Shown piece by piece: positions 7,768-16,755 of a stretch of DNA of 33,652 nt (position 1 is its first letter; every line of letters starts with the position of its first letter). Source of the DNA: Rhizobium sp. Q54 (GTDB lineage Bacteria > Pseudomonadota > Alphaproteobacteria > UBA2966 > CAIVPW01). Below the pieces are notes generated by a model. That model saw only the letters and a program-made list of their open reading frames with translations, was not told where the DNA came from and searched no databases. The stretch is from contig CAMDCA010000023.1 of the NCBI GenBank assembly GCA_945889645.1, positions 1 through 33,652 on the forward strand. Direction: 5' to 3'. Made by a program: the position numbers and the translations under genes.

Positions 7768-8214
7768 GTGCGACGGATTGCGGTTGCGGGCGGCGGCGGC
7801 GGGCTTGCTGCGGCGTGGCTGTTGCCCCGGCGGTATGACGTGGCCTTGTTCGAGGCGAACAAGCGCGTCGGCGGACATGCCCACACTGTGCACGTACCCT
7901 GGCGCGGCGGGTCGGTTCCGGTCGATGTCGGTTTCATCGTCTACAACGAACCGACCTACCCGAACCTCGTGGCACTTTTCGCTGCCCTGGGCAGCAGGCC
8001 GGATTCCGCCACCAACGCGCGCTACGGAGAGCACTACGCGCGCACTCTCGCCGAGTGGCGGACCCGGTACCGAACAGCCCTGCCGCTGGTCGAGGCGCAG
8101 GGCCTCAACGGTCGATTCCGTCGGCTCTGGGAATTCTACCTCGCCTACTGCGAGGGAGGATTCCGGGCCGGCTGCATCGACCTCCGTCAGGTGGCGCTCG
8201 CCGTGAACCCCTAG
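7768..8214 (+). pseudogene. Chimeric remnant: FAD amine-oxidase-like N-terminus joined to CFA synthase C-terminus
   Basis: 148 residues from GTG 7768 (GGGGAGCAGG upstream). Residues 1-77 match the NAD/FAD-binding oxidoreductase found next to CFA genes: AAAWLLPRRYDVALFEANKR, VGGHAHTV, VPVDVGFIVYNEPTYPNLVA. From about residue 84 the sequence is CFA C-terminus: RYGEHYARTLAEWRTRYRTA, then RLWEFYLAYCEGGFRAGCID, about three-quarters identical to the end of the intact CFA at 5965. An in-frame deletion has therefore removed most of the oxidase, whatever lay between (DUF1365 in typical clusters) and the CFA N-terminus. The GxGxxG FAD motif is one residue short (VAGGGGGL), so cofactor binding is unlikely. 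An open frame survives but neither catalytic domain does. Confidence 0.78.
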
Positions 8215-8232
8215 CCCCCAAAGGACGACTCC

Positions 8233-8865
8233 ATGCGCATTTTGCACGCAGCCATGATGGTCTTGGCGCTCACCGTTGCCTCACCGGCCATCGCCCATAA
8301 GCCTTCGTTCAGCAACGGGCAGTACAGCGGTCCCGACCGCGCCTACCCGGTGCAGAACATCGACCACTCCATCGTCGTGTATCACGACATCACCTGCGAC
8401 AATCGCCAGCTGTGGCTGCGGTTCAGCGCGCCGGAAGCTGGGAAGGGGCTGTTCGTTCAACTCGGTGTTCCGACGATTGATCGACTGGAACGGTATCGTC
8501 CCACTCTCGCCGTTATCGCCCCGGGCCTGCCGTCCCCGCAGGGCCAACTGCCGTTCGCGATTCCGGCCGGAATGGGTGTCGAAGTGCTGAACGCCGAAAC
8601 GGCTCGAGCCTTCCGCGAGCCATTTACCGGAACGGATTCGTGGATTCTCGTCGAACGGACTTTGACGCTACCGTCTGCCGGTGTCGGCTACATCGTCGCT
8701 TGGGATCCGGACGTACGCCCAGGCAAACTGTGGGTCGCCGTCGGCGAGAAGGAATCGTTCGGCCTCGCGGACTTATTCCGGTTCGTCGGCTGGCGCGCGA
8801 GCGCAAGAGACTTCCACGAGGTCGGAGCGGCGCCAGCAGGCGGGCCCGCAGCGCCATGCGCCTGA
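8233..8865 (+). CDS. Exported protein of unknown function
   Basis: 210 residues. ATG 8233 has AAAGGAC in front. The signal peptide MRILHAAMMVLALTVASPAIA ends at AIA-HK. The mature part begins HKPSFSNGQYSGPDRAYPVQ and appears rich in beta strand, with SIVVYHDITCDNRQLWLRF, a FVQLGVPTIDRLERYRPTLA segment, then PFTGTDSWILVERTL and WDPDVRPGKLWVAVGEKE. The pattern looks like a conserved secreted family that I cannot name. No catalytic motif is evident and there is no C-terminal anchor. It follows the chimeric remnant by 18 bp on the same strand and may once have belonged to that operon; its frame is intact. Confidence 0.72.
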   Translation: MRILHAAMMVLALTVASPAIAHKPSFSNGQYSGPDRAYPVQNIDHSIVVYHDITCDNRQLWLRFSAPEAGKGLFVQLGVPTIDRLERYRPTLAVIAPGLPSPQGQLPFAIPAGMGVEVLNAETARAFREPFTGTDSWILVERTLTLPSAGVGYIVAWDPDVRPGKLWVAVGEKESFGLADLFRFVGWRASARDFHEVGAAPAGGPAAPCA

Positions 8866-8940
8866 CACGCGCTCCGCGAATGCCGTCGTCCGTCTCGTAG
8901 CGCACGGACGGGTTAGTCAGTGTACTTGGAGGGGCCGACG

Positions 8941-9039
8941 ATGGAAGCAACCGTTTGGGGCTGCCTCGGCTCCATCCTGTTCGTCTTGGCTCGCTTGCCG
9001 TTGATCTTGGTGAACGACCTACTGCAGGGGTTACGTTAG
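8941..9039 (+). CDS. Possible 32-residue single-pass membrane protein
   Basis: A small frame starts at ATG 8941 with a strong Shine-Dalgarno (GGAGGGG) about 6 nt upstream, and encodes MEATVWGCLGSILFVLARLP followed by LILVNDLLQGLR. It is largely hydrophobic, compatible with one membrane helix. It lies between the exported protein and the GNAT remnant, where nothing else is coded. Evidence is only the ribosome site and composition; no homologue is known to me. Confidence 0.35.
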   Translation: MEATVWGCLGSILFVLARLPLILVNDLLQGLR

Positions 9040-9080
9040 AGGGCGCATAGCTCAGCTCGCGTTGCGCCGGCTCGTGCAGG

Positions 9081-9240
9081 CTAGGCGCAGGTAGCCTTGC
9101 GTGCGGTGCCGGATCTGTCGCGCGCCTCGGTTGGCGTCGCGCGCCACACCATGCACCAGCAACCCTTCGGGCCGCCACCCGCCTCGAACAGACGCTCGAG
9201 GTCGGGCCACCGTGCCCGATCCACCTCGTGGAACGTCAGG
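9081..9240 (-). pseudogene. GNAT acetyltransferase N-terminal remnant
   Basis: Directly after the stop of the pentapeptide gene the same strand encodes LTFHEVDRARWPDLERLFEA, then GGPKGCWCMVWRATPTEARD, and ends at a TAG (9081-9083). This matches the N-terminus of a GNAT-family N-acetyltransferase group with the CWCM motif, normally about 180-200 residues. The acetyl-CoA binding motif and the rest are missing, and the fragment has no start codon of its own. It marks a deletion junction just downstream of 9241. Confidence 0.6.
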
Positions 9241-10710
9241 CTAGCGCGGCGTGAAGCCGGCCGGGAACTTGGCGCCGTCGGTCTTCGCGCCATCAAATCT
9301 CGCATCGAGGAGCTTCGTGCCGGTGAGCAACGCACCGCGTAAGTCGGCGCCAGCGAAGTTGGCGCGCTGTAGGTCGGCATCTTCCATCTCGGCGCCACGC
9401 AAGTCGGCGCCGGTCAAGTCGGCGCCGTTGAGCAGCGCACCATACAGGACCACCTTCTCCGCCAGAGCATTGGTGAGGTCGGCGCGCTCCAGCCGCGCAC
9501 GATAGAACCAGGTGTTGTAGAGCGTCGCACCGCGCAGGTTGGCGTTGCCTAGGCGCGCTTCCCCCAGGTCCGTTTGCGTCAGGTTGGCGCCGGAGAGATT
9601 GGTCGTCAGCAGGTACGCCTTGCCCATCGCCGCCAAGGTGAAGTCCGCTCCGGCCGCGTTAGCCCCATCCAGGCGCGCCTCGTACGCCATGATGCCGCCA
9701 AGTTGCGCGTTGCTGAGGTCGGCACGGCGCAGGTCCGCCTTGTTCAGGTTGGCGCCGGTGAGGATCGCGCCTTGCAGTTTGGCGCCGGCCAGAATGGCGT
9801 CATGAAGGTTGGCGTCGGTGAGGTTCGCCCCCGCCAGGTTGGCGTTGCGTAGGTCCGCCCTCTTCAGATCGATGCCGGTCAGGTCGCAGCCGGGGCAATC
9901 GCGAGCCTTCAACGCCGGCGCGGACGGCGGCGGCTGCCAGTCCTGGTACCGCGCCGCCGTGGCGGCCCGGTTCACAATCTCAGCCGTCATGCGCTCGAGC
10001 AGACGCGTCTCGCTCCAGAACTGACCTTCGAGCGGAACCTCGCCCTGGACGCGTGGGTCGAACGCGAACTGTCCCGCCTTGCGGTAATAGTTTCCCTCCC
10101 CAACCAACGTGCGCCCCGGAGTTTCAGCGCGGCAGCGCTCCTTGATGAAGCGCGGGCCCGCGGCCGTCTCGTCCGCGGTCGGCGGCAGGCTCTCGCACTG
10201 GAATGCTGCATCGGCGTACAGCGACAGAAAGAAGCTCAGCATCGCCACCGAGCGGCGGCGCGTCTCGGTATCGGTGCGCGGGTCGGTGACGATGCGCAGG
10301 CCGGTCACGAATCCATCGTCGGTGAACAGTGCCGACACGACGACGGGATGGCTGAACACCATCGTGCCACCGAACACCTGGCCGCGCAGGTTGTTGGCTA
10401 GCGCCCAGTACTCGTCCTCGTCGTCGTAGCGGAAGTGGACCTCGTGCAGGCCGGTTTCCTTCTCGGCCCCGCAGCGCGCGTACTCGTGCCAGCCGGCAAT
10501 GGCCTGGGACGGTGGCCCGCCGTTGGTGCCGCAGGCGAAGTCGGTGAATTGCGCGTACGGCAGCTCGGCGAAGTGCCGCCCGAGCGGCCGGAGGTCCCAG
10601 ATCGACGGCTTGCCGGGCGCAACGCCGCCCGGTGCTGTCACCTGCGCCACGGCAACGCAAGCGCCGCCAACCGCCAGCAGCGCGGCAAAGACGGCCGCAC
10701 TCAGTCTCAT
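9241..10710 (-). CDS. Secreted four-cysteine domain fused to pentapeptide repeats
   Basis: 489 residues from ATG 10710. Signal peptide 1-23 (cleavage after VAQ). Residues 35-240 form a domain shared with the protein at 18647: [12 protein letters not shown] (about 59-66), [30 protein letters not shown] and EGQF. Cysteines at 60, 80, 172 and 193 are all conserved in that relative, suggesting two disulfides. A linker leads to DCPGCDL (about 271-277), then roughly 40 pentapeptide repeats (A[D/N]LxG type) to residue about 480, expected to form a right-handed quadrilateral beta helix. No function is assigned to the N-terminal domain. The start overlaps the upstream cytochrome stop as ATGA, so expression is coupled to a gene that is itself broken. 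Confidence 0.88.
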   Translation of the reverse strand: MRLSAAVFAALLAVGGACVAVAQVTAPGGVAPGKPSIWDLRPLGRHFAELPYAQFTDFACGTNGGPPSQAIAGWHEYARCGAEKETGLHEVHFRYDDEDEYWALANNLRGQVFGGTMVFSHPVVVSALFTDDGFVTGLRIVTDPRTDTETRRRSVAMLSFFLSLYADAAFQCESLPPTADETAAGPRFIKERCRAETPGRTLVGEGNYYRKAGQFAFDPRVQGEVPLEGQFWSETRLLERMTAEIVNRAATAARYQDWQPPPSAPALKARDCPGCDLTGIDLKRADLRNANLAGANLTDANLHDAILAGAKLQGAILTGANLNKADLRRADLSNAQLGGIMAYEARLDGANAAGADFTLAAMGKAYLLTTNLSGANLTQTDLGEARLGNANLRGATLYNTWFYRARLERADLTNALAEKVVLYGALLNGADLTGADLRGAEMEDADLQRANFAGADLRGALLTGTKLLDARFDGAKTDGAKFPAGFTPR

Positions 10711-11097
10711 GGATAGCGGGCGCAGACCGGCGACGTCGGGCCGTAATAGTCTTGGCACACCGCGTTGGTGATGGGACCCTTGCCCACGACTTTGGCGAAC
10801 AGGTAGTCAACGACCGCGTCGATCTGCGCGTCTGAAAGAAACGTCTCGGCGTTGGGCGGCTTCTGGGTGCCGATCTGGGCGCCGTTCATTCCGAAGCACG
10901 CGACCGTCGCGTAGGCGTTTCTGCTGAAGTACGGCATCTCGCTGCCGGGCAGCCCGCACATCACGACCTCGCGCAGCGCCGCGCGATCGAGTGTGGTGAC
11001 CCGCAAGTTGGCGCCGGTGGGAAAGCCGGGACCTTTCGGCGCTCCGTGCCCTGCCCAGCCGTGGCACCGGACACTGGGCCTTCGCCAAGCGGCCGTC
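10707..11097 (-). pseudogene. Cytochrome c, 5'-truncated with disrupted haem motif
   Basis: The frame ending at 10707 contains RCHGWAGHGAPKGPGFPTGA, ALREVVMCGLPGSEMPYFSR (Met ligand region), [20 protein letters not shown] and a Cys-rich end ([16 protein letters not shown]), the plan of a single-haem c-type cytochrome. The first cysteine of CxxCH lies in another frame: restoring a GT dinucleotide near 11065 would give AQCVRCHG. No signal peptide or start was found upstream, and a stop precedes the preceding frame. The gene is therefore inactive as read, by decay or error. It directly precedes the pentapeptide fusion (ATGA overlap), as the intact cytochrome at 20180 precedes the other pentapeptide gene. 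Confidence 0.65.
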
Positions 11098-11107
11098 GCA
11101 TCACTCG

Positions 11108-11155
11108 GTGCGCGCCACACTGCGCGAGGCGCGGGCGGCTCGCGTAGTGTCGCAC
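11108..11155. repeat. Imperfect inverted repeat
   Basis: GTGCG-ACACT-CGCGAG on the left pairs with CTCGCG-AGTGT-CGCAC on the right, with small bulges and a GC-rich loop. It lies where the cytochrome remnant loses similarity and upstream of the groESL promoter. It could be a terminator-like hairpin or a small mobile-element end; there is no T-run. Confidence 0.4.
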
Positions 11156-11294
11156 TAGGCCGACCGGGCCGGGTAGGGCGCCGCCGCGGCTTGACCGCGG
11201 CTGGGCGCTCCCTATCTAACGCCGAGACCCCCGCGGGCAGGCTGGCGCGCACACTTTTTTTGTCAGTTCGCAAACCGCCTTCACGGGGCGGTGA

Positions 11295-13475
<2,181 letters not shown>

Positions 13476-13510
13476 GCCGAAGCCTCCGAAGCCAACGCCA
13501 AACGAAAAGA

Positions 13511-13538
13511 GGGGCCGGTCCGCAAGACCGGCCCCTTT
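13511..13538. terminator. Bidirectional intrinsic terminator between groEL and ydfG
   Basis: GGGGCCGGTC-CGCAA-GACCGGCCCC, a perfect 10-bp stem, followed by TTT on the plus strand and by TCTTTTCG on the minus strand. It can end both the groESL transcript and the convergent mazG-ydfG transcript. Confidence 0.88.
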
Positions 13539-13539
13539 G

Positions 13540-14289
13540 CTATTTGCGGCTCACCGCGAAGCCGCCGAAGGCCTGTTGGGTGGGCATCAACTCGATCAGA
13601 TTTATGTTGATGTGATCAGGGAGGGTCGCCACCCAATGGATTGTTTCGGCGATATCTTCTCCGGTCAGCGGCACGACGCCCTGGTAGACCGCGGCGGCCT
13701 TCGCCTGGTCCTTGAAGCGCACCAAGGAGAACTCGGTCTCGGCCATACCGGGCTCGATGCAGGTGACGCGGACGTTCTTGTCCACCAGGTCGGCGCGCAG
13801 ATTGAGCGAGAACTGGTGCACGAACGCCTTGGTGGCGCCGTAGACATTGCCGCCGGGGTAGGGGTACCCGCCCGCCACCGAGCCGATATTGATCACATGG
13901 CCGCGGCCGCGCGCGACCATGCCCGGTAGCACCGCCCGGGTCAGAACGGCGAGGCCGCGCACGTTGGTCTCGATCATCTCGATCCACTCGTCGAGGCTGG
14001 CCCGGTCGGCCGGCTCCAGGCCCAGCGCCAGGCCGGCATTGTTGACGAGGACGGTCACGCCGGCGAACGCGGCGGGCAGGGCGTCGATTGCCGACAGCAG
14101 GGCCTGGTCGTCGCGCATGTCGAGGACGACCGGGTGCAGCCGGTCGCCCAATTCCTCGCGCAGCGCGTCGAGCCTGTCCTTTCGCCGGCCGGTGGCGATG
14201 ACGCGGGCGCCGTCGGCAATGAAGCGCCGCGCCGTCGCGGCGCCGAAGCCCGAAGTGGCGCCGGTGATGAAGGCGACGTGGTCCTTCAT
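13540..14289 (-). CDS. ydfG: YdfG-like NADP-dependent 3-hydroxy acid dehydrogenase (SDR)
   Basis: 249 residues. It follows E. coli YdfG closely: FITGATSGFGAATARRFIAD, VIATGRRKDRLD (Arg residues favour NADP), LVNNAGLALGLEPADRAS, INIGSVAGGYPYPGGNVYGA with catalytic Ser, Tyr and Lys (YGATK), and IEPGMAETEFSLVRFK. YdfG oxidises L-serine, L-allo-threonine and 3-hydroxy acids and reduces malonic semialdehyde. ATG at 14289 overlaps the mazG stop (ATGA), so it is the second gene of a coupled pair. Substrate is inferred from similarity only. Confidence 0.9.
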   Translation of the reverse strand: MKDHVAFITGATSGFGAATARRFIADGARVIATGRRKDRLDALREELGDRLHPVVLDMRDDQALLSAIDALPAAFAGVTVLVNNAGLALGLEPADRASLDEWIEMIETNVRGLAVLTRAVLPGMVARGRGHVINIGSVAGGYPYPGGNVYGATKAFVHQFSLNLRADLVDKNVRVTCIEPGMAETEFSLVRFKDQAKAAAVYQGVVPLTGEDIAETIHWVATLPDHININLIELMPTQQAFGGFAVSRK

Positions 14290-15167
14290 CGCGGGCTCGT
14301 CATCGGATTGGCAGGGGCCGCTCGCTCCTCAGCCTTGGCGCGCTGCCACAACTCCTCCATCTCGGCCAAGGTCGAGTCTTGAGGCGCCTTGCCGCGCTCG
14401 GCCAGGAAGGCCTCGATGCGGCGGAAGCGGCGGTCGAACTTGGCGTTGGTGCTGCGCAGGGACTCTTCGGGATCCACGTGGTGTACCCGGGCGAGATTGA
14501 CCCAAGAGAACAGGACGTCGCCGAGTTCGTCGGTGATGCGCGCTTTGTCGCCTTGGGCGAGCTCGATGCGCAGCTCGTCGAACTCTTCCTGCAGCTTGTC
14601 GAGGATCTGGTCGGCGGCCGGCCAGTCGAAGCCGACGCGGGCGGCGCGCTTCTGCAGCTTTTCGGCGCGGACCAGGGCGGGAAGGGGCTTCGGCACCCCG
14701 TCCAGCGCGGAAGGCCGCTGGCCCTGCGCGGCGGCCTTTTCGGCCCGCTCGCGCTTCTTGGTCACCTCCCAGGCCTCGACCTGGGCGGCGGAGGTGGCAA
14801 TCGATGCATCGGCGAACACGTGGGGGTGGCGGCGCACCATCTTGTCGCTGATGCCGGTAGCGATGTCGGCGAAGTTGAACCAGCCGCGCTCCGACGCCAT
14901 CTGTGCGTAGAACACGACCTGGAACAGTAGGTCGCCAAGCTCCTCGAGCAGGCCGCCGCGGTCACCCGACCCGATGGCATCGGCGACTTCGTAGGCCTCC
15001 TCGATCGTGTAGGGGGCGATGGTGGCGAAGCTCTGTTCCCGGTCCCACGGGCAGCCGGTCTTCGGGTCGCGCAGGCGGGCCATAATGTCGAGCAGCCGTG
15101 CCATGGACGCGGCTGTGTCCGGCCGCTGGCCGGCGCTGGCGGCGCCGCGGGTGGTCGTATCGTCCAT
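14286..15167 (-). CDS. mazG: Nucleoside triphosphate pyrophosphohydrolase MazG
   Basis: 293 residues with two MazG domains. The first has LRDPKTGCPWDREQSFATIA, YTIEEAYEVADAI and LLEELGDLLFQVVFYAQMA, the EExxE-12-28-ExxD metal-binding helices; the second has LQEEFDELRIELAQ and ITDELGDVLFSWVNLAR. MazG hydrolyses NTPs or dNTPs, including damaged ones, to the monophosphate and PPi. ATG 15167 has GGAGGAAG at good distance. The first 25 residues are a variable extension. It is coupled to ydfG and divergent from the small membrane genes at 15222, with about 55 bp in between. Confidence 0.95.
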   Translation of the reverse strand: MDDTTTRGAASAGQRPDTAASMARLLDIMARLRDPKTGCPWDREQSFATIAPYTIEEAYEVADAIGSGDRGGLLEELGDLLFQVVFYAQMASERGWFNFADIATGISDKMVRRHPHVFADASIATSAAQVEAWEVTKKRERAEKAAAQGQRPSALDGVPKPLPALVRAEKLQKRAARVGFDWPAADQILDKLQEEFDELRIELAQGDKARITDELGDVLFSWVNLARVHHVDPEESLRSTNAKFDRRFRRIEAFLAERGKAPQDSTLAEMEELWQRAKAEERAAPANPMTSPR

Positions 15168-15221
15168 CAGGCTTCCTCCGGAGTGGGCGGACAACCTACC
15201 ATCCCGCTCTGGGTCCGCATC

Positions 15222-15422
15222 ATGATCGGCTATCTCCTCATCCTCGCTCTGTTGGGGCTCCTGTTCGCCCGCGTGCCGGTGATTCGCTTGTATGAGAAGC
15301 GCCAACGGCGCCTGCAGTACGAGCTGGACCTGGTGCGACGTTCCCCGGCGTATCGCAAACACATCCAAGCGACTCTGCACGGCATTGGTCTGGTGATCGA
15401 ACCCGGCGAGGCCGACCAATGA
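15222..15422 (+). CDS. Small membrane protein of unknown function
   Basis: 66 residues from ATG 15222 (a GTG at 15183 would add 13 residues). One N-terminal helix (MIGYLLILALLGLLFARVPV) is followed by a basic cytoplasmic stretch (YEKRQRRLQYELDLVRRSPA) with Tyr and Arg repeats. No family recognised. The stop overlaps the next ATG (ATGA at 15419), so the two small proteins are made together and may form a complex. Confidence 0.6.
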   Translation: MIGYLLILALLGLLFARVPVIRLYEKRQRRLQYELDLVRRSPAYRKHIQATLHGIGLVIEPGEADQ

Positions 15423-15910
15423 TCGACCAGGCCTTAGCGCCACCGCTATTGCTGGTTCTGCTCGGAGCTGTGCTGTTGGTGCGGGATTTGAGCTCCAGCA
15501 AGAACTTAGCGGCCTTGTTTGATATGGCGGAGAAGCTGATTGAGCGTGGTGAGGCCGCGCCGATCGCCGACGATCTTGGCGAGATCGGACGCAGCGTGCT
15601 GAGCGCGCGCCTGGCGCGCCAGATGGCCCGGATGGCCTTCACCGGCAGGTTGTCGCAAGAACTCCGGTCGCCCGGCACCCGGTCGCGCGCGTTCCTGACA
15701 CGCTGGCAAGGCGGCAATCCCGAGCCGAACGCCCTGCGCACCGCGGTGCTGCGCCGGTTCGTTTGGGAGCTGACGCGGGCGAGCTTGGTGTTCGGGTCCG
15801 CCTTGGCACTGTGGTTGCTTTGGCGTTTGATGCGGCATGGCGATCATGCGCGCGATTGGGCAGTTCTGGCGGCGGCTGGGATTGGGGTTCGCGCGGTGGA
15901 TCGCCGGTAG
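15419..15910 (+). CDS. Membrane protein of unknown function
   Basis: 163 residues. A hydrophobic N-terminal helix (APPLLLVLLGAVLLV) and a second one near the C-terminus (ASLVFGSALALWLLWRLM) flank a mostly soluble middle rich in Arg and Ala (SARLARQMARMAFTGRLSQE). Not recognised. It is translationally coupled to the 66-residue membrane protein before it. No terminator is evident; the downstream 150 bp hold the promoter region of the gene at 16067. Confidence 0.6.
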   Translation: MIDQALAPPLLLVLLGAVLLVRDLSSSKNLAALFDMAEKLIERGEAAPIADDLGEIGRSVLSARLARQMARMAFTGRLSQELRSPGTRSRAFLTRWQGGNPEPNALRTAVLRRFVWELTRASLVFGSALALWLLWRLMRHGDHARDWAVLAAAGIGVRAVDRR

Positions 15911-15943
15911 CCCGGTCCTATGCCAAAGATCGCATAAGATGTA

Positions 15944-15963
15944 TTATCGGAAATATTCGATAA
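15944..15963. promoter_or_regulatory. AT-rich dyad upstream of the DUF3299-like gene
   Basis: TTATCG-GAAATATT-CGATAA, a perfect 6-bp inverted repeat in an unusually AT-rich island of a GC-rich sequence, about 100 bp upstream of the ATG at 16067. It has the form of a dimeric repressor site or promoter region; the cognate protein is unknown. Confidence 0.35.
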
Positions 15964-16066
15964 GCTGCGGGATGGGCCGGTCAGGCGCGCCGCAAGCCCG
16001 ATTGAATCGCCGTATCAATGGTCTACATTCTCCGCAACCGGTCGGCCACTCTGGAGTTCGCAAGCG

Positions 16067-16555
16067 ATGGCTCTGATCACCCGCCGCCACTGGATTGCAG
16101 GAGCTGCTGCAAGCGTTGCGCTTCCGTCCGCGTTCGCGCCGCTGGCTGCCAGTGCAGCCGTGACCAACCTGAAGGTGTCCGACCTCTACGCCGGTGCCGG
16201 CGCGCTCTCGAAGCAAGCCACTGACCTCGAGGGCAAGGACGTACAGTTTCAGGGCTTCATGGCCCCGCCCCTGAAGCCCGACTCCAAGTTCTTCGTCCTG
16301 ACCACCATCCCGATGGCCGTCTGTCCGTTCTGCGCTGAGATCAGCGAATGGCCGGAAGACATCGTGGTCATCTACGCCAAGCGCGTCATCGAGACTGTGC
16401 CGTTCGATATCAAGGTCGCGGCAACCGGCAAGCTCAGCCTGGGCGAATGGATCGATCCGCAGACAGGATTTGTCAGCAAGGTTCGTGTGCTTGAATCCGA
16501 TTACCGGATGCTGCCGACGACCACCCAGGGCGGCATACGCGTCTTCCAGTTTTAG
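16067..16555 (+). CDS. Tat-exported DUF3299-like protein with CPFC motif
   Basis: 162 residues. The N-terminus LITRRHWIAGAAASVALPSA has a twin-arginine motif, so export in folded form, probably with cofactor, is predicted. The mature domain has VQFQGFMAPPLKPDSKFFVL, then PMAVCPFCAEISEWPEDIVV with two cysteines (86 and 89), and SDYRMLPTTTQGGIRVFQF at the end. It resembles small DUF3299-type proteins found with MacB/FtsX-like ABC permeases, one of which lies at 20719. The CPFC could bind metal or be redox active. The gene stands alone between a dyad and a terminator. The family call is from memory. Confidence 0.6.
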   Translation: MALITRRHWIAGAAASVALPSAFAPLAASAAVTNLKVSDLYAGAGALSKQATDLEGKDVQFQGFMAPPLKPDSKFFVLTTIPMAVCPFCAEISEWPEDIVVIYAKRVIETVPFDIKVAATGKLSLGEWIDPQTGFVSKVRVLESDYRMLPTTTQGGIRVFQF

Positions 16556-16582
16556 CGGCTGAAAGCCTGCACTTCTTCTGAG

Positions 16583-16614
16583 CGGCGTCCTGCCTCAAGC
16601 AGGGCGCCGTTTTT
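16583..16614 (+). terminator. Intrinsic terminator after the 16067 gene
   Basis: CGGCGTCCTGC-CTCAA-GCAGGGCGCCG followed by TTTTT. An 11-bp stem with a single mismatch, and a T-run on the plus strand, 28 bp after the stop codon. Confidence 0.9.
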
Positions 16615-16755
16615 ACGTGTGGACGCGCGTCTCTGCAACCACCGGATTCGCAACCCACGCCTTGTTCTGTGATTCCGATTCCCGTAGCCTGCCGCACAGG
16701 CGCGCCGCTTTTTCGGGGTCGCGCGTCCTGGATCTACTGGGAGGAGACCACAACC

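Noticed and set aside
7194-8247. Upstream extension of the CFA gene on the minus strand
   Set aside because: Residues before the ATG at 7194 are not family-like, and the stretch is antisense to the plus-strand chimera; the CFA N-terminus fits 7194.
15940-15970. NsrR or FNR type site
   Set aside because: AAGATGTATT resembles one half of an NsrR site, but the second half does not fit the consensus and the spacing is off; only the dyad is reported.
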